DNA from: Photobacterium salinisoli
Lineage (GTDB): Bacteria; Pseudomonadota; Gammaproteobacteria; Enterobacterales; Vibrionaceae
Assembly (NCBI RefSeq): GCF_003614885.1
Contig: NZ_QZMS01000011.1
Location: 558,001-622,000 of the forward strand
DNA length: 64,000 nt
Direction of reading: 5' to 3'
Part shown: piece by piece, positions 17,226 through 26,823 of the stretch
Position numbering within the stretch: the stretch's first letter is position 1
Layout: the number at the start of each line of letters is the position of its first letter
Made by a program: the position numbers and the translations under genes
Notes under the pieces: generated by a model
Seen by the model: only the letters and a program-made list of their open reading frames with translations
Database searches by the model: none
What the model was told of the DNA's origin: nothing

Positions 17226-18533
17226 TCAGGGCGTTTCACTCTCTGCGCTCGTCCCTTCCTGCTCTGGCGGGAAAGGATCACTGAAGATAGGATTGCTCAG
17301 AAAATTTTCATCGGTCAGGGTTTCGAGGAACGCCACCAGCGCTTCTTTGTCCGCCTGCGTTAATCCCATTCTGACGGGCCGTCCGGTGCGGTCTCTCAGA
17401 TCAGGACTGAGATTAGCGTGATTATTGATGCCACTGTTGTAGAACTCAATCACTGACATCAAATCAGGCAAGTGCCCATCGTGAAAATAAGGGGCGCCGA
17501 CGGCAATATTCCGCAGCGATCCTGTTTTGAAAAATCCGGACAGATTACCGCCCACTCCCTGATCCGGGTCATTATTAGTGACTGAGCCATTGTTGTGATT
17601 CCTGTCCAGCACAAAGGCGGTAGTGGTGTGACAATTAATGCAGTTCAGGTTGTCAAACAAATCCAGCCCTCTGAGCTCCTGCTCACTGAGCACAGGCGTT
17701 GTGTCATTGCTCAGCTCGGCCTGAACAGCCTGATCAAACTTGGACTCATAGCTCACCATGGCCCGCATAAACTGCGCCAGGGCCATTTTAATGCGTCCTT
17801 CAATAATTGCTTCATCACCGAACGCATCGGTAAACAGCTGGCCGTAAAAACTGGTCTGTCCCAGTTTAGTTTCCAAGTCAAGTATGTTCATCCCCATTTC
17901 AACTGGATCCTGAATCGGCATCACTGACTGCTGTTCGAGCGTTTCAGCCCGTTCATCCCAGAAGAAACGGCCGGGATCGTAATAGCGTGAATTGGTCAGC
18001 CCCATAGAATGGCGCCCTGTGTGTCCACCATCAAAGCCTGTACTCAACTGCGCCGGGTCGGTAAACCCATGTTCCTGCTGATGGCAGGAGGCACAGGAAA
18101 CAGTGTTATTGGCAGATAAACGCACATCATAAAACAGAATCCGGCCCAGCTTAGCAACCGGATTGCTCAGCTCATTATCATTGGGCGTATTGTCTTCCGT
18201 TGCTACGCTGGTAAAGCGAATATTGTTAAACTCGGTACTGGACAAACTGGTGTAATAACCAGGCTGGCCAGCCACATAAGTTTCATAATCAGGACTGGTT
18301 TGGGTATCGGGTAATGGCAACCCATCGACATCCACCCTGGGCTCCGGATCAGGATCACCATCTCCGGGAGGCTGGCCGTCACCTGAACCATCATCGGGAC
18401 TGTTTACAGGCGAACCGTCACCGGGAACCACAGTAGAAGGTGAGTCGTCTCCGACTGTCGGTTCATCGTCATCATTACATCCCGCGAGTGCTGTTATTGC
18501 CACAGCCAGCAAAAAGACATGTGAGTACTTCAT
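17226..18533 (-). CDS. Dihaem cytochrome c peroxidase/MauG-family lipoprotein
   Basis: A 435-residue predicted periplasmic lipoprotein. The lipobox is ALAGC. A low-complexity Asp/Gly/Pro/Ser linker follows (about residues 20-70). The dihaem peroxidase domain has two CxxCH sites: CASCHQQEHGFTD and CINCHTT. NSRYYDPGRFFWDERAETLE and GSLRNIAVGAPYFHDGH are hallmark segments of the CcpA/MauG family. Members either reduce H2O2 using cytochrome c or catalyse other oxidations. ATG at 18533 has AGAGGTG upstream and gives the lipoprotein signal; the longer frame is not needed. It is convergent with the ABC exporter. Confidence 0.88.
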   Translation of the reverse strand: MKYSHVFLLAVAITALAGCNDDDEPTVGDDSPSTVVPGDGSPVNSPDDGSGDGQPPGDGDPDPEPRVDVDGLPLPDTQTSPDYETYVAGQPGYYTSLSSTEFNNIRFTSVATEDNTPNDNELSNPVAKLGRILFYDVRLSANNTVSCASCHQQEHGFTDPAQLSTGFDGGHTGRHSMGLTNSRYYDPGRFFWDERAETLEQQSVMPIQDPVEMGMNILDLETKLGQTSFYGQLFTDAFGDEAIIEGRIKMALAQFMRAMVSYESKFDQAVQAELSNDTTPVLSEQELRGLDLFDNLNCINCHTTTAFVLDRNHNNGSVTNNDPDQGVGGNLSGFFKTGSLRNIAVGAPYFHDGHLPDLMSVIEFYNSGINNHANLSPDLRDRTGRPVRMGLTQADKEALVAFLETLTDENFLSNPIFSDPFPPEQEGTSAESETP

Positions 18534-18969
18534 GGTTACACCTCTGCCTAACCACTGCATTTGTTGTTATTCGTCGAGGATTTCGGCGGTGTAGTCCCGC
18601 CTAATGAAAACAGTAGCAGTTGAACGAGAGGGAGGGTTTCTGAATAGTAAGACGCCATTCCAACTGCTTTACCCGAAGCGTCCGGGGACAATAGTGACAG
18701 ACAAGCGTAACTGGCACAGCAGCGATACATACAGAGCCATTCATGTTAAAGAAAGTGTCAGCAACAATCAGAAAAGTCTTGGTTTTTAACGGCGTTAAAA
18801 CACAAATATCGTCTTAACTCACGCGAAAGATTCGACAGCAAATCAAATTAACCTGGAAATTTTCTGAACAAACAGAAAACCCCCAACAAAACCCTTTAAA
18901 AACAGCAAAATAATCTCATTTCAACCAAAAATAATCACACAACTAAACATTACAACACTAAACATTTTT

Positions 18970-18987
18970 TTGACTTAGATCAGTCAA
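18970..18987. promoter_or_regulatory. Perfect inverted repeat upstream of betI
   Basis: TTGACT (18970-18975), six-base spacer TAGATC, AGTCAA (18982-18987). The left arm also reads as a -35 hexamer. It lies about 15 bp upstream of the candidate BetI operator and may be a second regulator site or part of the promoter. Confidence 0.35.
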
Positions 18988-19001
18988 TGTGTCATTTTAT
19001 T

Positions 19002-19023
19002 TTTAATTAATCGTTCAATTAAA
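19002..19023. promoter_or_regulatory. Candidate BetI operator
   Basis: A 22-bp imperfect palindrome with outer arms TTTAATT (19002-19008) and AATTAAA (19017-19023) around a central CG. Eighteen of the 22 positions match the reverse complement. It ends 18 bp before the betI ATG, the expected site for choline-responsive autorepression. Binding is inferred by analogy with known bet operons. Confidence 0.6.
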
Positions 19024-19041
19024 AAAATTGGTGACTGATTC

Positions 19042-19632
19042 ATGCCCAAAGTAGGAATGCCGGAAATCCGAAAACCACAACTGGTGGAAGCCACTATGGC
19101 AGCCATAGATGAAGTGGGGCTGGCCGGGGCCAGTGTGGCGCTGATCAGCAAAAAAGCGGGGGTGTCACCGGGCATCATCAACCATTACTTTGGCGGTAAG
19201 CACGGTTTGCTGGAAGAAACCATGCGCTCAGTACTGCGCCAGCTTTCCCACACTGTGATGGAACATCTGGCAAGCGTTGACAAAACAGATGTCCCGGGCC
19301 GGATCAAAGCCATCGTCGCCGGTAATTTCGACAGCTATCAGGTCGACAACAAAGTGGTGAAAACCTGGCTGTCATTCTGGGCGCAGGCCATGCATGACCC
19401 CCAATTGCACCGCCTGCAGCGGGTTAACGAAAAGCGCCTGCTATCCCACCTTCGCCATGAACTAAAACAAGTGCTGCCAGCCGACCAGGCTTTGTTTGTC
19501 GCCCAGGGCACAGCAGCACTGATTGACGGTATCTGGCTACGGGGCGCATTGACACCAGGCGGTATCAGCCCGACGCAAGCGCAATCGATCATTACCGATT
19601 ATCTGGAAAAGCAACTGGCACCCTATTTGTAA
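19042..19632 (+). CDS. betI: BetI, TetR-family choline-responsive repressor
   Basis: A 196-residue TetR-family protein. The N-terminal HTH (residues ~10-55) contains [20 protein letters not shown] and [20 protein letters not shown], typical of BetI. The C-terminal region with [19 protein letters not shown] and GLWLR-type sequence (here GIWLRGAL) is the choline-sensing domain. BetI represses the bet genes until choline is present. First gene of the betIBA-choXWV cluster. Confidence 0.95.
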   Translation: MPKVGMPEIRKPQLVEATMAAIDEVGLAGASVALISKKAGVSPGIINHYFGGKHGLLEETMRSVLRQLSHTVMEHLASVDKTDVPGRIKAIVAGNFDSYQVDNKVVKTWLSFWAQAMHDPQLHRLQRVNEKRLLSHLRHELKQVLPADQALFVAQGTAALIDGIWLRGALTPGGISPTQAQSIITDYLEKQLAPYL

Positions 19633-19718
19633 GCCCCGCATTTTCAGCACCAACACACAATTCATTCTTGGGGGCTGATGAAACCTTATCAGCCACGACA
19701 CAGGAGCAGAGAAGCAGT

Positions 19719-21179
19719 ATGACCATGACATCCCTGTATATTCACGGCCAAGCCACACAAGCCACTTCAGGCGAACAGTTCGCAACCCGCAATCCGGCCA
19801 CCGGTGATGTGATCGCTGAGATCGGCCAGGCATCAGAAGCCGACATGGCACGTGCGATTGAATCTGCCAAAGCCGGTTTTGCCAAGTGGTCTGCCATGAG
19901 CGGCGCCGAACGGGGCCGTATTCTGATGAAAGCCGTTACTTTGCTGCGTGAACGCAACGACGAACTGGCGGCACTGGAAGTGCAGGACACAGGCAAACCG
20001 CTGCAGGAAGCACTGGAAGTCGATATTGCGACGGGTGCCGATGTGATCGAATACTACGCCGGTCTGGCAGCCAGCCTGTCGGGCCAGCAGCAGGATCTCG
20101 GCCATGGGCAGTTCTTTTATACCCGACGTGAACCGCTGGGCATTTGTGCCGGTATCGGTGCCTGGAACTACCCGATCCAAATCGCGATGTGGAAATCTGC
20201 TCCTGCTCTTGCCGCCGGAAATGCCATGATTTTCAAACCGTCAGAAGAAACCCCGCTGACCGCACTCAAGCTGGCAGAAATCTATACCGAAGCCGGTGTG
20301 CCGGACGGTGTGTTTAATGTGGTGCAGGGCGATTACCGTGTCGGTCAGATGCTGTCCCGTCACCCTGACATCGCCAAAGTGTCCTTTACCGGCGAATGCG
20401 GCACCGGAAAAAAAGTCATGGCCGACGCGGCCGGTACTCTGAAAGATGTCACCATGGAGCTGGGCGGCAAGTCGCCGCTGATCGTCTTTGACGACGCGCA
20501 GCTCGATAACGCCGTCTCCGCCGCCATGATGGCAAACTTCTACACTCAGGGCGAAGTGTGTACTCACGGCACCCGAGTTTTCGTCCACGATGCGGTTTAT
20601 GACGAGTTCCTAGCACGTCTGGCAACGCGCACCGCCAAGTTGAAAGTCGGCGATCCGAGCGACATCAACACCCAAATCGGCGCTCTGATCTCTACCGACC
20701 ATCTGGAAAAAGTGCTGGGCTTTATTGCAGCCGGCAAGCAGTCCGGCGCCCGTCTGCTGGCCGGTGGCCACCGCGTGACCGAAAACGGTCTGGACAAAGG
20801 CAACTTCGTCGCACCGACCATTTTTGCGGACTGCACCGATGACATGCCACAGGTTAAAGAAGAGATTTTTGGCCCGGTCATGTCTGTGCTGCGTTTCAGT
20901 GATGAAGAGGAAGTGCTCCGTCGTGCCAACGACACCGATTACGGACTGGCTGCGGGTATTTTTACTCAGAACCTGTCACGCGCCCATCGCCTGATTGCTC
21001 AGATTCAAGCCGGGATCTGCTGGATCAATACCTGGGGTGGCTCTCCGGCTGAAATGCCGGTTGGCGGTTACAAGCACTCGGGCGTTGGTCGCGAAAATGG
21101 GCTGGAAACACTTAATCATTACACCCAGACCAAGAGCGTGCTGATAGAACTGGGTGATCTTGAATGCCCTTACCTGTAA
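19719..21179 (+). CDS. betB: Betaine aldehyde dehydrogenase
   Basis: BetB oxidises betaine aldehyde to the osmoprotectant glycine betaine with NAD(P)+ in the cytosol. The 486-residue protein is close to the family's ~490. Visible motifs: [19 protein letters not shown] (nucleotide-binding region), [16 protein letters not shown] with general base E247, and [12 protein letters not shown] with nucleophile C281. ATG 19719 ([10 protein letters not shown]) was chosen because the family starts there and AGGAG lies about a dozen bases upstream; a longer frame from 19668 adds 17 unmatched residues. It follows betI by 86 bp. Confidence 0.95.
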   Translation: MTMTSLYIHGQATQATSGEQFATRNPATGDVIAEIGQASEADMARAIESAKAGFAKWSAMSGAERGRILMKAVTLLRERNDELAALEVQDTGKPLQEALEVDIATGADVIEYYAGLAASLSGQQQDLGHGQFFYTRREPLGICAGIGAWNYPIQIAMWKSAPALAAGNAMIFKPSEETPLTALKLAEIYTEAGVPDGVFNVVQGDYRVGQMLSRHPDIAKVSFTGECGTGKKVMADAAGTLKDVTMELGGKSPLIVFDDAQLDNAVSAAMMANFYTQGEVCTHGTRVFVHDAVYDEFLARLATRTAKLKVGDPSDINTQIGALISTDHLEKVLGFIAAGKQSGARLLAGGHRVTENGLDKGNFVAPTIFADCTDDMPQVKEEIFGPVMSVLRFSDEEEVLRRANDTDYGLAAGIFTQNLSRAHRLIAQIQAGICWINTWGGSPAEMPVGGYKHSGVGRENGLETLNHYTQTKSVLIELGDLECPYL

Positions 21180-21235
21180 CCACGTATGTGGAAAAAGCAC
21201 GCCAAGCCAAAGAGAACAGACGTAAAGGGAACGCC

Positions 21236-22930
21236 ATGAAGCAAGAATTTGATTACATCATTGTTGGTGCCGGTTCAGCAGGTTGTGTGCTGGCCGACCG
21301 CCTGACCGAAAACGGTGAGCATCAGGTGCTGCTGCTGGAAGCCGGCGGCAGCGACAAGAGTATTTTCATTCAGATGCCAACGGCGCTGTCGTACCCGATG
21401 AACAGCGATAAATATGCCTGGCAGTTTGAAACACAGCCGGAATTTGGTCTGGATGGCCGCCAGTTGCACTGTCCGCGCGGAAAAGTGCTGGGCGGCAGCT
21501 CGTCCATCAACGGCATGGTGTACGTTCGTGGTCACGCTTGTGACTTCGACGAATGGGAAGCCCACGGCGCGTCCGGCTGGAGCTATCGTGACTGCCTGCC
21601 CTACTTCCGCCGGGCTGAGAAATGGAAAGATGGCGAAGATGCCTACCGGGGTGGAAACGGCCCGGTCGCGACCTGTAACGGTAATGATATGACGCTTAAT
21701 CCGCTCTATCAGGCCTTCATTGATGCCGGTCAGCAGGCGGGTTACCCGGCCACTGACGACTACAACGGGTATCAGCAGGAAGGTTTCGGTCCGATGCACA
21801 TGACAGTCGACAACGGTGTTCGGGCTTCGACGTCAAACGCTTACCTGCGCCGTGCCATGAAGCGCAGCAATCTCACTGTACTGACGGGTGTGCTGAGTCG
21901 CAAAGTGCTGCTGGAAGGAAAAACAGCCACCGGGATCGAGTTCGAACGCGGCGGTAAAGTACAAACAGCAACAGCAAGAAAAGAAGTGATTCTGTCTGCC
22001 GGTTCTGTGGGCTCTCCGCAATTGCTGCAACTGTCAGGCATAGGTCCGAAAACCGTGTTGGAAGCAGCAGGTATTGAGGTGAAACACGACCTCCCAGGCG
22101 TGGGCGAAAACCTGCAGGATCACCTGGAAGTCTATTTCCAGTACGAATGTAAAGAGCCGGTGACCCTCAACAGCAAACTGGGTCTGATCAGCAAAGGGAT
22201 GATCGGCACCCGCTGGATTCTGTTCAAAGACGGTCTGGGCGCGACCAACCACTTTGAATCCTGTGCGTTTATTCGCTCCCGTGCCGGTCTTAAGTGGCCG
22301 AATGTGCAGTATCACTTCCTGCCAGCTGCAATGCGTTACGACGGTCAGGCGGCGTTCGACGGTCATGGTTTTCAGGTCCATGTCGGCCCGAACAAGCCAG
22401 AGAGCCGCGGCCGGATCTGGGTGACATCGGCTGATCCGAAAGCCAAGCCGGGCATTGAATTCAACTACATCAGCACCGAGCAGGATAAACAAGACTGGCG
22501 CGATACTATTCGCCTGACCCGAGAGATCCTGACTCAGCCAGCCATGTCTGCCTACCGCGGACAGGAAATTCAGCCAGGTGCCAATATCCAGAGTGATGAA
22601 GCCATTGACGCCTGGGTTCGCGAGAACGTCGAGAGTGCCTATCACCCGTCCTGCACCTGCAAAATGGGCAGCGACCAGGATGCCATGGCGGTGCTGAACA
22701 GTGACTGCCAGGTCCGTGGCATCAACAGCCTGCGTGTGGTCGACTCTTCGGTGTTCCCGACCATTCCCAACGGCAACCTGAACGCGCCAACCATCATGGT
22801 GGCAGAAAAAGCCGCCGACAAGATTCTGGGCAAACCTGCCCTGCCTGCGGCCCATGTGCCGGTCTGGATTGCAGATAACTGGCAGAAAAAGCAACGCAGC
22901 AACGTACCAGAAACGGCCGACGCAACCTAA
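21236..22930 (+). CDS. betA: Choline dehydrogenase
   Basis: A 564-residue GMC flavoprotein that oxidises choline to betaine aldehyde, linked to the membrane respiratory chain. The FAD-binding motif is [22 protein letters not shown] signature 1 is [19 protein letters not shown] and signature 2 is [16 protein letters not shown]. The active site includes [13 protein letters not shown] (catalytic His) and [20 protein letters not shown] 21236 has AAAGGGA upstream; an upstream in-frame ATG (21164) would overlap betB and lacks homology. Confidence 0.95.
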   Translation: MKQEFDYIIVGAGSAGCVLADRLTENGEHQVLLLEAGGSDKSIFIQMPTALSYPMNSDKYAWQFETQPEFGLDGRQLHCPRGKVLGGSSSINGMVYVRGHACDFDEWEAHGASGWSYRDCLPYFRRAEKWKDGEDAYRGGNGPVATCNGNDMTLNPLYQAFIDAGQQAGYPATDDYNGYQQEGFGPMHMTVDNGVRASTSNAYLRRAMKRSNLTVLTGVLSRKVLLEGKTATGIEFERGGKVQTATARKEVILSAGSVGSPQLLQLSGIGPKTVLEAAGIEVKHDLPGVGENLQDHLEVYFQYECKEPVTLNSKLGLISKGMIGTRWILFKDGLGATNHFESCAFIRSRAGLKWPNVQYHFLPAAMRYDGQAAFDGHGFQVHVGPNKPESRGRIWVTSADPKAKPGIEFNYISTEQDKQDWRDTIRLTREILTQPAMSAYRGQEIQPGANIQSDEAIDAWVRENVESAYHPSCTCKMGSDQDAMAVLNSDCQVRGINSLRVVDSSVFPTIPNGNLNAPTIMVAEKAADKILGKPALPAAHVPVWIADNWQKKQRSNVPETADAT

Positions 22931-23083
22931 AGCGTCAGTCATCCGGACACCCCTTTTTGTGGTGGTGAGTTTCACCACCACTGGGCCCGCTCATCTCTGA
23001 TTTCAGGAACAAGCGGTCCTTACGAAGCACGCCTCACCCTAACACGAGGCTAAACAACAAACGAAATGGATAAAGGACACGTC

Positions 23084-24028
23084 ATGACGACAATGAAGAA
23101 GACCATCAAATACACAGCAATCGCAACATTAATGGCCGCTGGCGCACAGCCGGTGATGGCTGCGCAGTGCGACACAGTACGTTTCTCTGATGTTGGCTGG
23201 ACCGACATTACCGCCACCACAGCCGTAACCAGCGAAGTACTGAAAGGCCTGGGCTACAAAACCAAAACACAGCTGCTGTCTGTGCCAGTGACCTACTCCT
23301 CTATGGCAAATGGCGACATCGACGTTTTTCTGGGCAACTGGATGCCAACCATGGAAGGTGATATCGCCAAATACCGTGATAACGGCACAGTGGAAACCAT
23401 CCGTGCCAACCTTGAAGGCGCCAAATATACGCTGGCCGTGCCGAAATATGTTTACGAGGCCGGTGTACGCAGTTTTGCTGATCTGGCGAAATTTGAAGAT
23501 AAATTCCGTGGCCGCATCTATGGCATCGAGCCAGGGAACGACGGTAACCGTCTGATTCAGGACATGATCGACCAGAATGCCTTTGGTCTGGAAGAATTCC
23601 GTTTAGTCGAGTCGAGTGAAGCAGGCATGGTCTCTCAGGTGAAACGTGCTGTGAACCGTGACCAGTGGGTCGTCTTCCTGGGCTGGGCACCGCATCCGAT
23701 GAACAGTAACTTTGAGCTGGAATACCTGTCCGGCGGTGATGATTTCTTCGGTCCGAACTATGGCGGTGCCAGTGTGTATACCAATGTCCGCAAAGACTAC
23801 ATGAAAACCTGTCCGAACGTGGGCCAGTTACTGCAAAACCTGCAGTTCAGTATGGACATGGAAAACGAGCTGATGGGCGACATCCTCAACGAACAGAAAA
23901 AACCGGCAGCGGCTGCCAAAGCCTGGCTGCAAGCGCATCCGGAAGTCCTTGACCAGTGGCTAGAGGGCGTGAAGTCCGTTGATGGCAGCAACGGAACTGA
24001 ATCTGTGAAGCAATACCTGAATATCTAA
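23084..24028 (+). CDS. choX: Choline ABC transporter substrate-binding protein
   Basis: A 314-residue periplasmic binding protein (OpuAC/ProX fold). The signal peptide ends AQPVMA before AQCDTVRFSDVGWTDI, the conserved ChoX mature N-terminus. Aromatic and ligand-pocket segments include VFLGNWMPTMEGD, YGIEPGNDGNRLIQDMID and VVFLGWAPHPMN. It delivers choline to the ChoWV permease. ATG 23084 is preferred over ATG 23066 because AAAGGA lies between the two at ideal distance from the second. Confidence 0.92.
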   Translation: MTTMKKTIKYTAIATLMAAGAQPVMAAQCDTVRFSDVGWTDITATTAVTSEVLKGLGYKTKTQLLSVPVTYSSMANGDIDVFLGNWMPTMEGDIAKYRDNGTVETIRANLEGAKYTLAVPKYVYEAGVRSFADLAKFEDKFRGRIYGIEPGNDGNRLIQDMIDQNAFGLEEFRLVESSEAGMVSQVKRAVNRDQWVVFLGWAPHPMNSNFELEYLSGGDDFFGPNYGGASVYTNVRKDYMKTCPNVGQLLQNLQFSMDMENELMGDILNEQKKPAAAAKAWLQAHPEVLDQWLEGVKSVDGSNGTESVKQYLNI

Positions 24029-24099
24029 ATCCTTTCTGCAGGCACCAGTCTGCCGGTGCCTGCAAGTGCTTTTGTTGTACCCCTTTTTAAGGAGTTATT

Positions 24100-24948
24100 G
24101 TGAATTTTATTACCGATCATAAGATCCCACTGGGTGAATGGATGGCAAACCTTGTCGACTGGCTGACTTACAATGCGGCCGGATTTTTCGACGCCATCTC
24201 CTACAGCCTGGAATCTCTGATCATGATGCTGGTCGATGTATTCAAATGGATGCCGCCTGCAATGCCGATTCTGATGACCGCCGCACTGGCCTGGGCACTG
24301 CATCGCAGCTTTTCGCTGGTCGCCTTCGTGGTTGCCTCCCTGCTGCTGATTCTGAATCTGGGCTACTGGCCGGAAATGCTGGAAACTTTCGTGCTGGTGC
24401 TCACCGCCACCTCGATCTCGGTGCTGGTTGGTGTGCCGATTGGCATCATGGCAGCCCACCGCCCGTGGTTGTACACCCTGATGCGTCCGATTCTGGATCT
24501 GATGCAGACTATCCCGACCTTTGTGTACCTGATCCCTACTCTGGTGCTGTTTGGTCTGGGTGTGGTCCCTGGGCTTATTTCCACCATTATTTTTGCCATT
24601 GCTGCTCCGATTCGACTGACCTATCTGGGGATCAGCCGCGTGCCGGAAGAACTGCTTGAAGCAGGTCAGGCCTTCGGTGCAACCCGCTCCAAACTGCTGT
24701 TCAAAGTAGAACTGCCGGCGGCAATGCCAAACATCATGGCAGGGATCACTCAATGCATCATGCTGTCACTGTCGATGGTGGTAATTGCCGCACTGGTGGG
24801 GGCCGATGGTCTGGGTAAACCTGTGATCCGCGCCCTGAATACAGTGAACATCTCGCAAGGCTTTGAGGCCGGTCTGGCCATTGTGCTGGTCGCCATCATT
24901 CTCGACCGCCTGTGTAAAACTCCAGCCAGCAAAAATCAGGAGGGCTGA
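24100..24948 (+). CDS. choW: Choline ABC transporter permease
   Basis: A 282-residue inner-membrane permease of the ProW/OpuAB type with about six or seven spans. The binding-protein-dependent transport motif appears as EAGQAFGATRSKLLFKVELP (the EAA loop), followed by ALVGADGLGKPVIRALNTVN. The start is GTG with AAGGAG seven bases upstream. It is 71 bp after choX and 2 bp before choV, consistent with one transcript. Confidence 0.92.
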   Translation: MNFITDHKIPLGEWMANLVDWLTYNAAGFFDAISYSLESLIMMLVDVFKWMPPAMPILMTAALAWALHRSFSLVAFVVASLLLILNLGYWPEMLETFVLVLTATSISVLVGVPIGIMAAHRPWLYTLMRPILDLMQTIPTFVYLIPTLVLFGLGVVPGLISTIIFAIAAPIRLTYLGISRVPEELLEAGQAFGATRSKLLFKVELPAAMPNIMAGITQCIMLSLSMVVIAALVGADGLGKPVIRALNTVNISQGFEAGLAIVLVAIILDRLCKTPASKNQEG

Positions 24949-24950
24949 AC

Positions 24951-26159
24951 ATGACTGCCATTCGAATTGAAAACTTAGACGTTATCTTCGGTAAGCATAC
25001 CGAGCAGTCACTGGCATTGCTGGATCAGGGCAAAAGCCGTCAGGAAATTATTGATGAAACCGGCGATGTGGTCGGCGTGAATAACGTCACTCTTAACGTG
25101 CAGCAAGGCGAGATTTGTGTGCTGATGGGTCTGTCCGGCTCAGGGAAATCCAGCCTGCTGCGGGCTATTAACGGCCTGAACCCGGTCTCCCGCGGTAAGC
25201 TGGAAGTGCAGGATGGCGATAACATGGTCGATCTGGCCAGCTGTGATGCCACGAGTCTTCGCCACATGCGCACCGAGCGTATTTCCATGGTGTTCCAGAA
25301 ATTTGCCCTGATGCCCTGGCTATCCGTGCTGGATAACGCCGCATTTGGTTTGGAAATGCAGGGTATCAGTAAATCTGAACGTCGCCGCCGGGCGATGGAA
25401 AAACTGGAGATGGTGGGTCTGGCTGAATGGAAAGATAAATTCCCGCATGAACTGTCAGGTGGTATGCAGCAACGTGTCGGTCTGGCCCGTGCCTTTACCA
25501 TGGACAGCGATATTCTGCTGATGGACGAACCGTTTTCGGCGCTGGATCCGCTTATCCGCAGTCAGTTACAGGATGAACTGCTCGATCTGCAACGCAAGCT
25601 GAATAAGACCATCGTCTTTGTCAGCCACGATCTGGATGAGGCGCTGAAAATCGGTAATAACATTGCCATCATGGAGTCCGGGGAACTGATCCAGCACGGC
25701 AAACCGGAAGAGATTGTCCTGAAGCCTAACACTCAGTATGTGAAAGATTTCGTCGCCCACACCAACCCGCTTAACGTGCTGCGGGGCCGTTCGCTGATGA
25801 CACCCGCCAACGAGCTGGAAAGTCTGGACGATATGCTGATCCTCAACCGTCATGAAGGCACACGGCTAAACACCAATGACGCAGGAGAAGTACTGGCAGC
25901 ACGCCGTCAGGATCAGGATCTGGCACTGCAAAGCTGGAATCAGGGTGATGATCTCGACCACCTGTCTCAGACAGATATTGTCACAGCCAGTCCGGATATC
26001 TCAATGCGTGATGCGCTGGAAATCCGCTACCGTACCGGACAGCCAGTGCTACTGACCGAGCGGAAAGAAGGTGACAAAAATGCGTTGGTGGGTGTGCTGT
26101 CCGATCAGGACTTCTACCACGCCTTGCTGGGGAAACACTTTGAGGCAAAAGTGGCGTAA
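24951..26159 (+). CDS. choV: Choline ABC transporter ATP-binding protein
   Basis: A 402-residue ProV/OpuAA-type ATPase. Walker A is LMGLSGSGKSSLLRAINGL, the signature is HELSGGMQQRVGLARAF, Walker B is DILLMDEPFSALDPLIR, and the H-loop is FVSHDLDEALK. The N-terminal extension (GKHTEQSLALLDQGKSRQEI) and the C-terminal regulatory tail after ~residue 280 are typical of osmolyte importers; the tail is CBS-like but degenerate. It powers choline uptake for conversion by BetAB. Confidence 0.93.
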   Translation: MTAIRIENLDVIFGKHTEQSLALLDQGKSRQEIIDETGDVVGVNNVTLNVQQGEICVLMGLSGSGKSSLLRAINGLNPVSRGKLEVQDGDNMVDLASCDATSLRHMRTERISMVFQKFALMPWLSVLDNAAFGLEMQGISKSERRRRAMEKLEMVGLAEWKDKFPHELSGGMQQRVGLARAFTMDSDILLMDEPFSALDPLIRSQLQDELLDLQRKLNKTIVFVSHDLDEALKIGNNIAIMESGELIQHGKPEEIVLKPNTQYVKDFVAHTNPLNVLRGRSLMTPANELESLDDMLILNRHEGTRLNTNDAGEVLAARRQDQDLALQSWNQGDDLDHLSQTDIVTASPDISMRDALEIRYRTGQPVLLTERKEGDKNALVGVLSDQDFYHALLGKHFEAKVA

Positions 26160-26192
26160 TCCTTCAGCCTCACGCCCTTTCTCCCACAATCA

Positions 26193-26219
26193 AAAGCACG
26201 CGTCCAGGCGTGCTTTTTT
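26193..26219 (+). terminator. Rho-independent terminator of the bet-cho operon
   Basis: GCACGC (26196-26201), six-base loop, GCGTGC (26208-26213), then six T residues. Confidence 0.88.
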
Positions 26220-26288
26220 ATACTGACATTATTTCCTGCTCACCACGCCCTTTTTCCTGCCGGCCATGCCTTCGCTAACTTGCACAGA

Positions 26289-26543
26289 TTAATACCGATC
26301 CAGTTCAGGGCTTGCCACCAACCTGCCCCAAAATGATGACAGGCCTTCACCCGCACGGATTCTCTCCGCCCATACCGCTCCGACAATCAAGCCAATAGCA
26401 ATGAAACTCATCACTACGGCCCCATTGACTTCACCCAGCACCAAACAAACCGGTCCGGCAAGTAACAAACCAAACATCGCAGGCGTAACAGCGAGCATTA
26501 TCCACATCGAAAGAGCAATCAGCCCAGAGACAGCTTTCAACAC
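26289..26543 (-). CDS. Small two-TM membrane protein, function unknown
   Basis: An 84-residue protein with two hydrophobic segments joined by VLGEVNGAV, around LIALSMWIMLAVTPAMFGLL and VVMSFIAIGLIVGAVWAE. It ends in a charged cytosolic tail. GTG 26543 (reading M-LKAVSGLIAL) has AAGGA seven bases upstream; GTG 26561 would add six residues and is the alternative. No family is recognised. It stands alone between the bet-cho terminator and the next cluster. Confidence 0.55.
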   Translation of the reverse strand: MLKAVSGLIALSMWIMLAVTPAMFGLLLAGPVCLVLGEVNGAVVMSFIAIGLIVGAVWAERIRAGEGLSSFWGRLVASPELDRY

Positions 26544-26823
26544 AGTGACATCCTTATCCACAGGGTAATCCGCTTACCAGATAGTAAGATCCTAATCCCA
26601 AATGCACTATGTTGCACTTATGATTACCAGAAAATGTTAAGAAGTGTGATCCTGTGCCAGAAGCAAGCGATTGCTTATAAACCAATGATTTTTAAGTAAT
26701 AAATTTTCATTAATTTGACATAATTTATAAAAACGGCCAAATGATAATGATTTGGCGTCCTCAGCAAACCTCAAAATGTTAACAGTTTGATAAAATATTA
26801 TCAGTTGCTTGCAAGGAGGCGCT

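Larger units (their letters stand above)
18534..19041. other. Divergent intergenic region between the dihaem peroxidase gene and betI
   Basis: About 508 bases. A 61-codon plus-strand frame at 18604 has no ribosome site and is not supported. From ~18800 on the sequence is very A+T-rich and holds the bet promoter region with two inverted repeats, annotated separately. Confidence 0.5.

Noticed and set aside
18604-18789. 61-codon plus-strand frame upstream of betI
   Set aside because: No ribosome site and low-quality composition within a promoter region.
22034-22981. 315-codon open frame antisense to betA
   Set aside because: Shadow of betA caused by codon bias; no ribosome site or recognisable domain.
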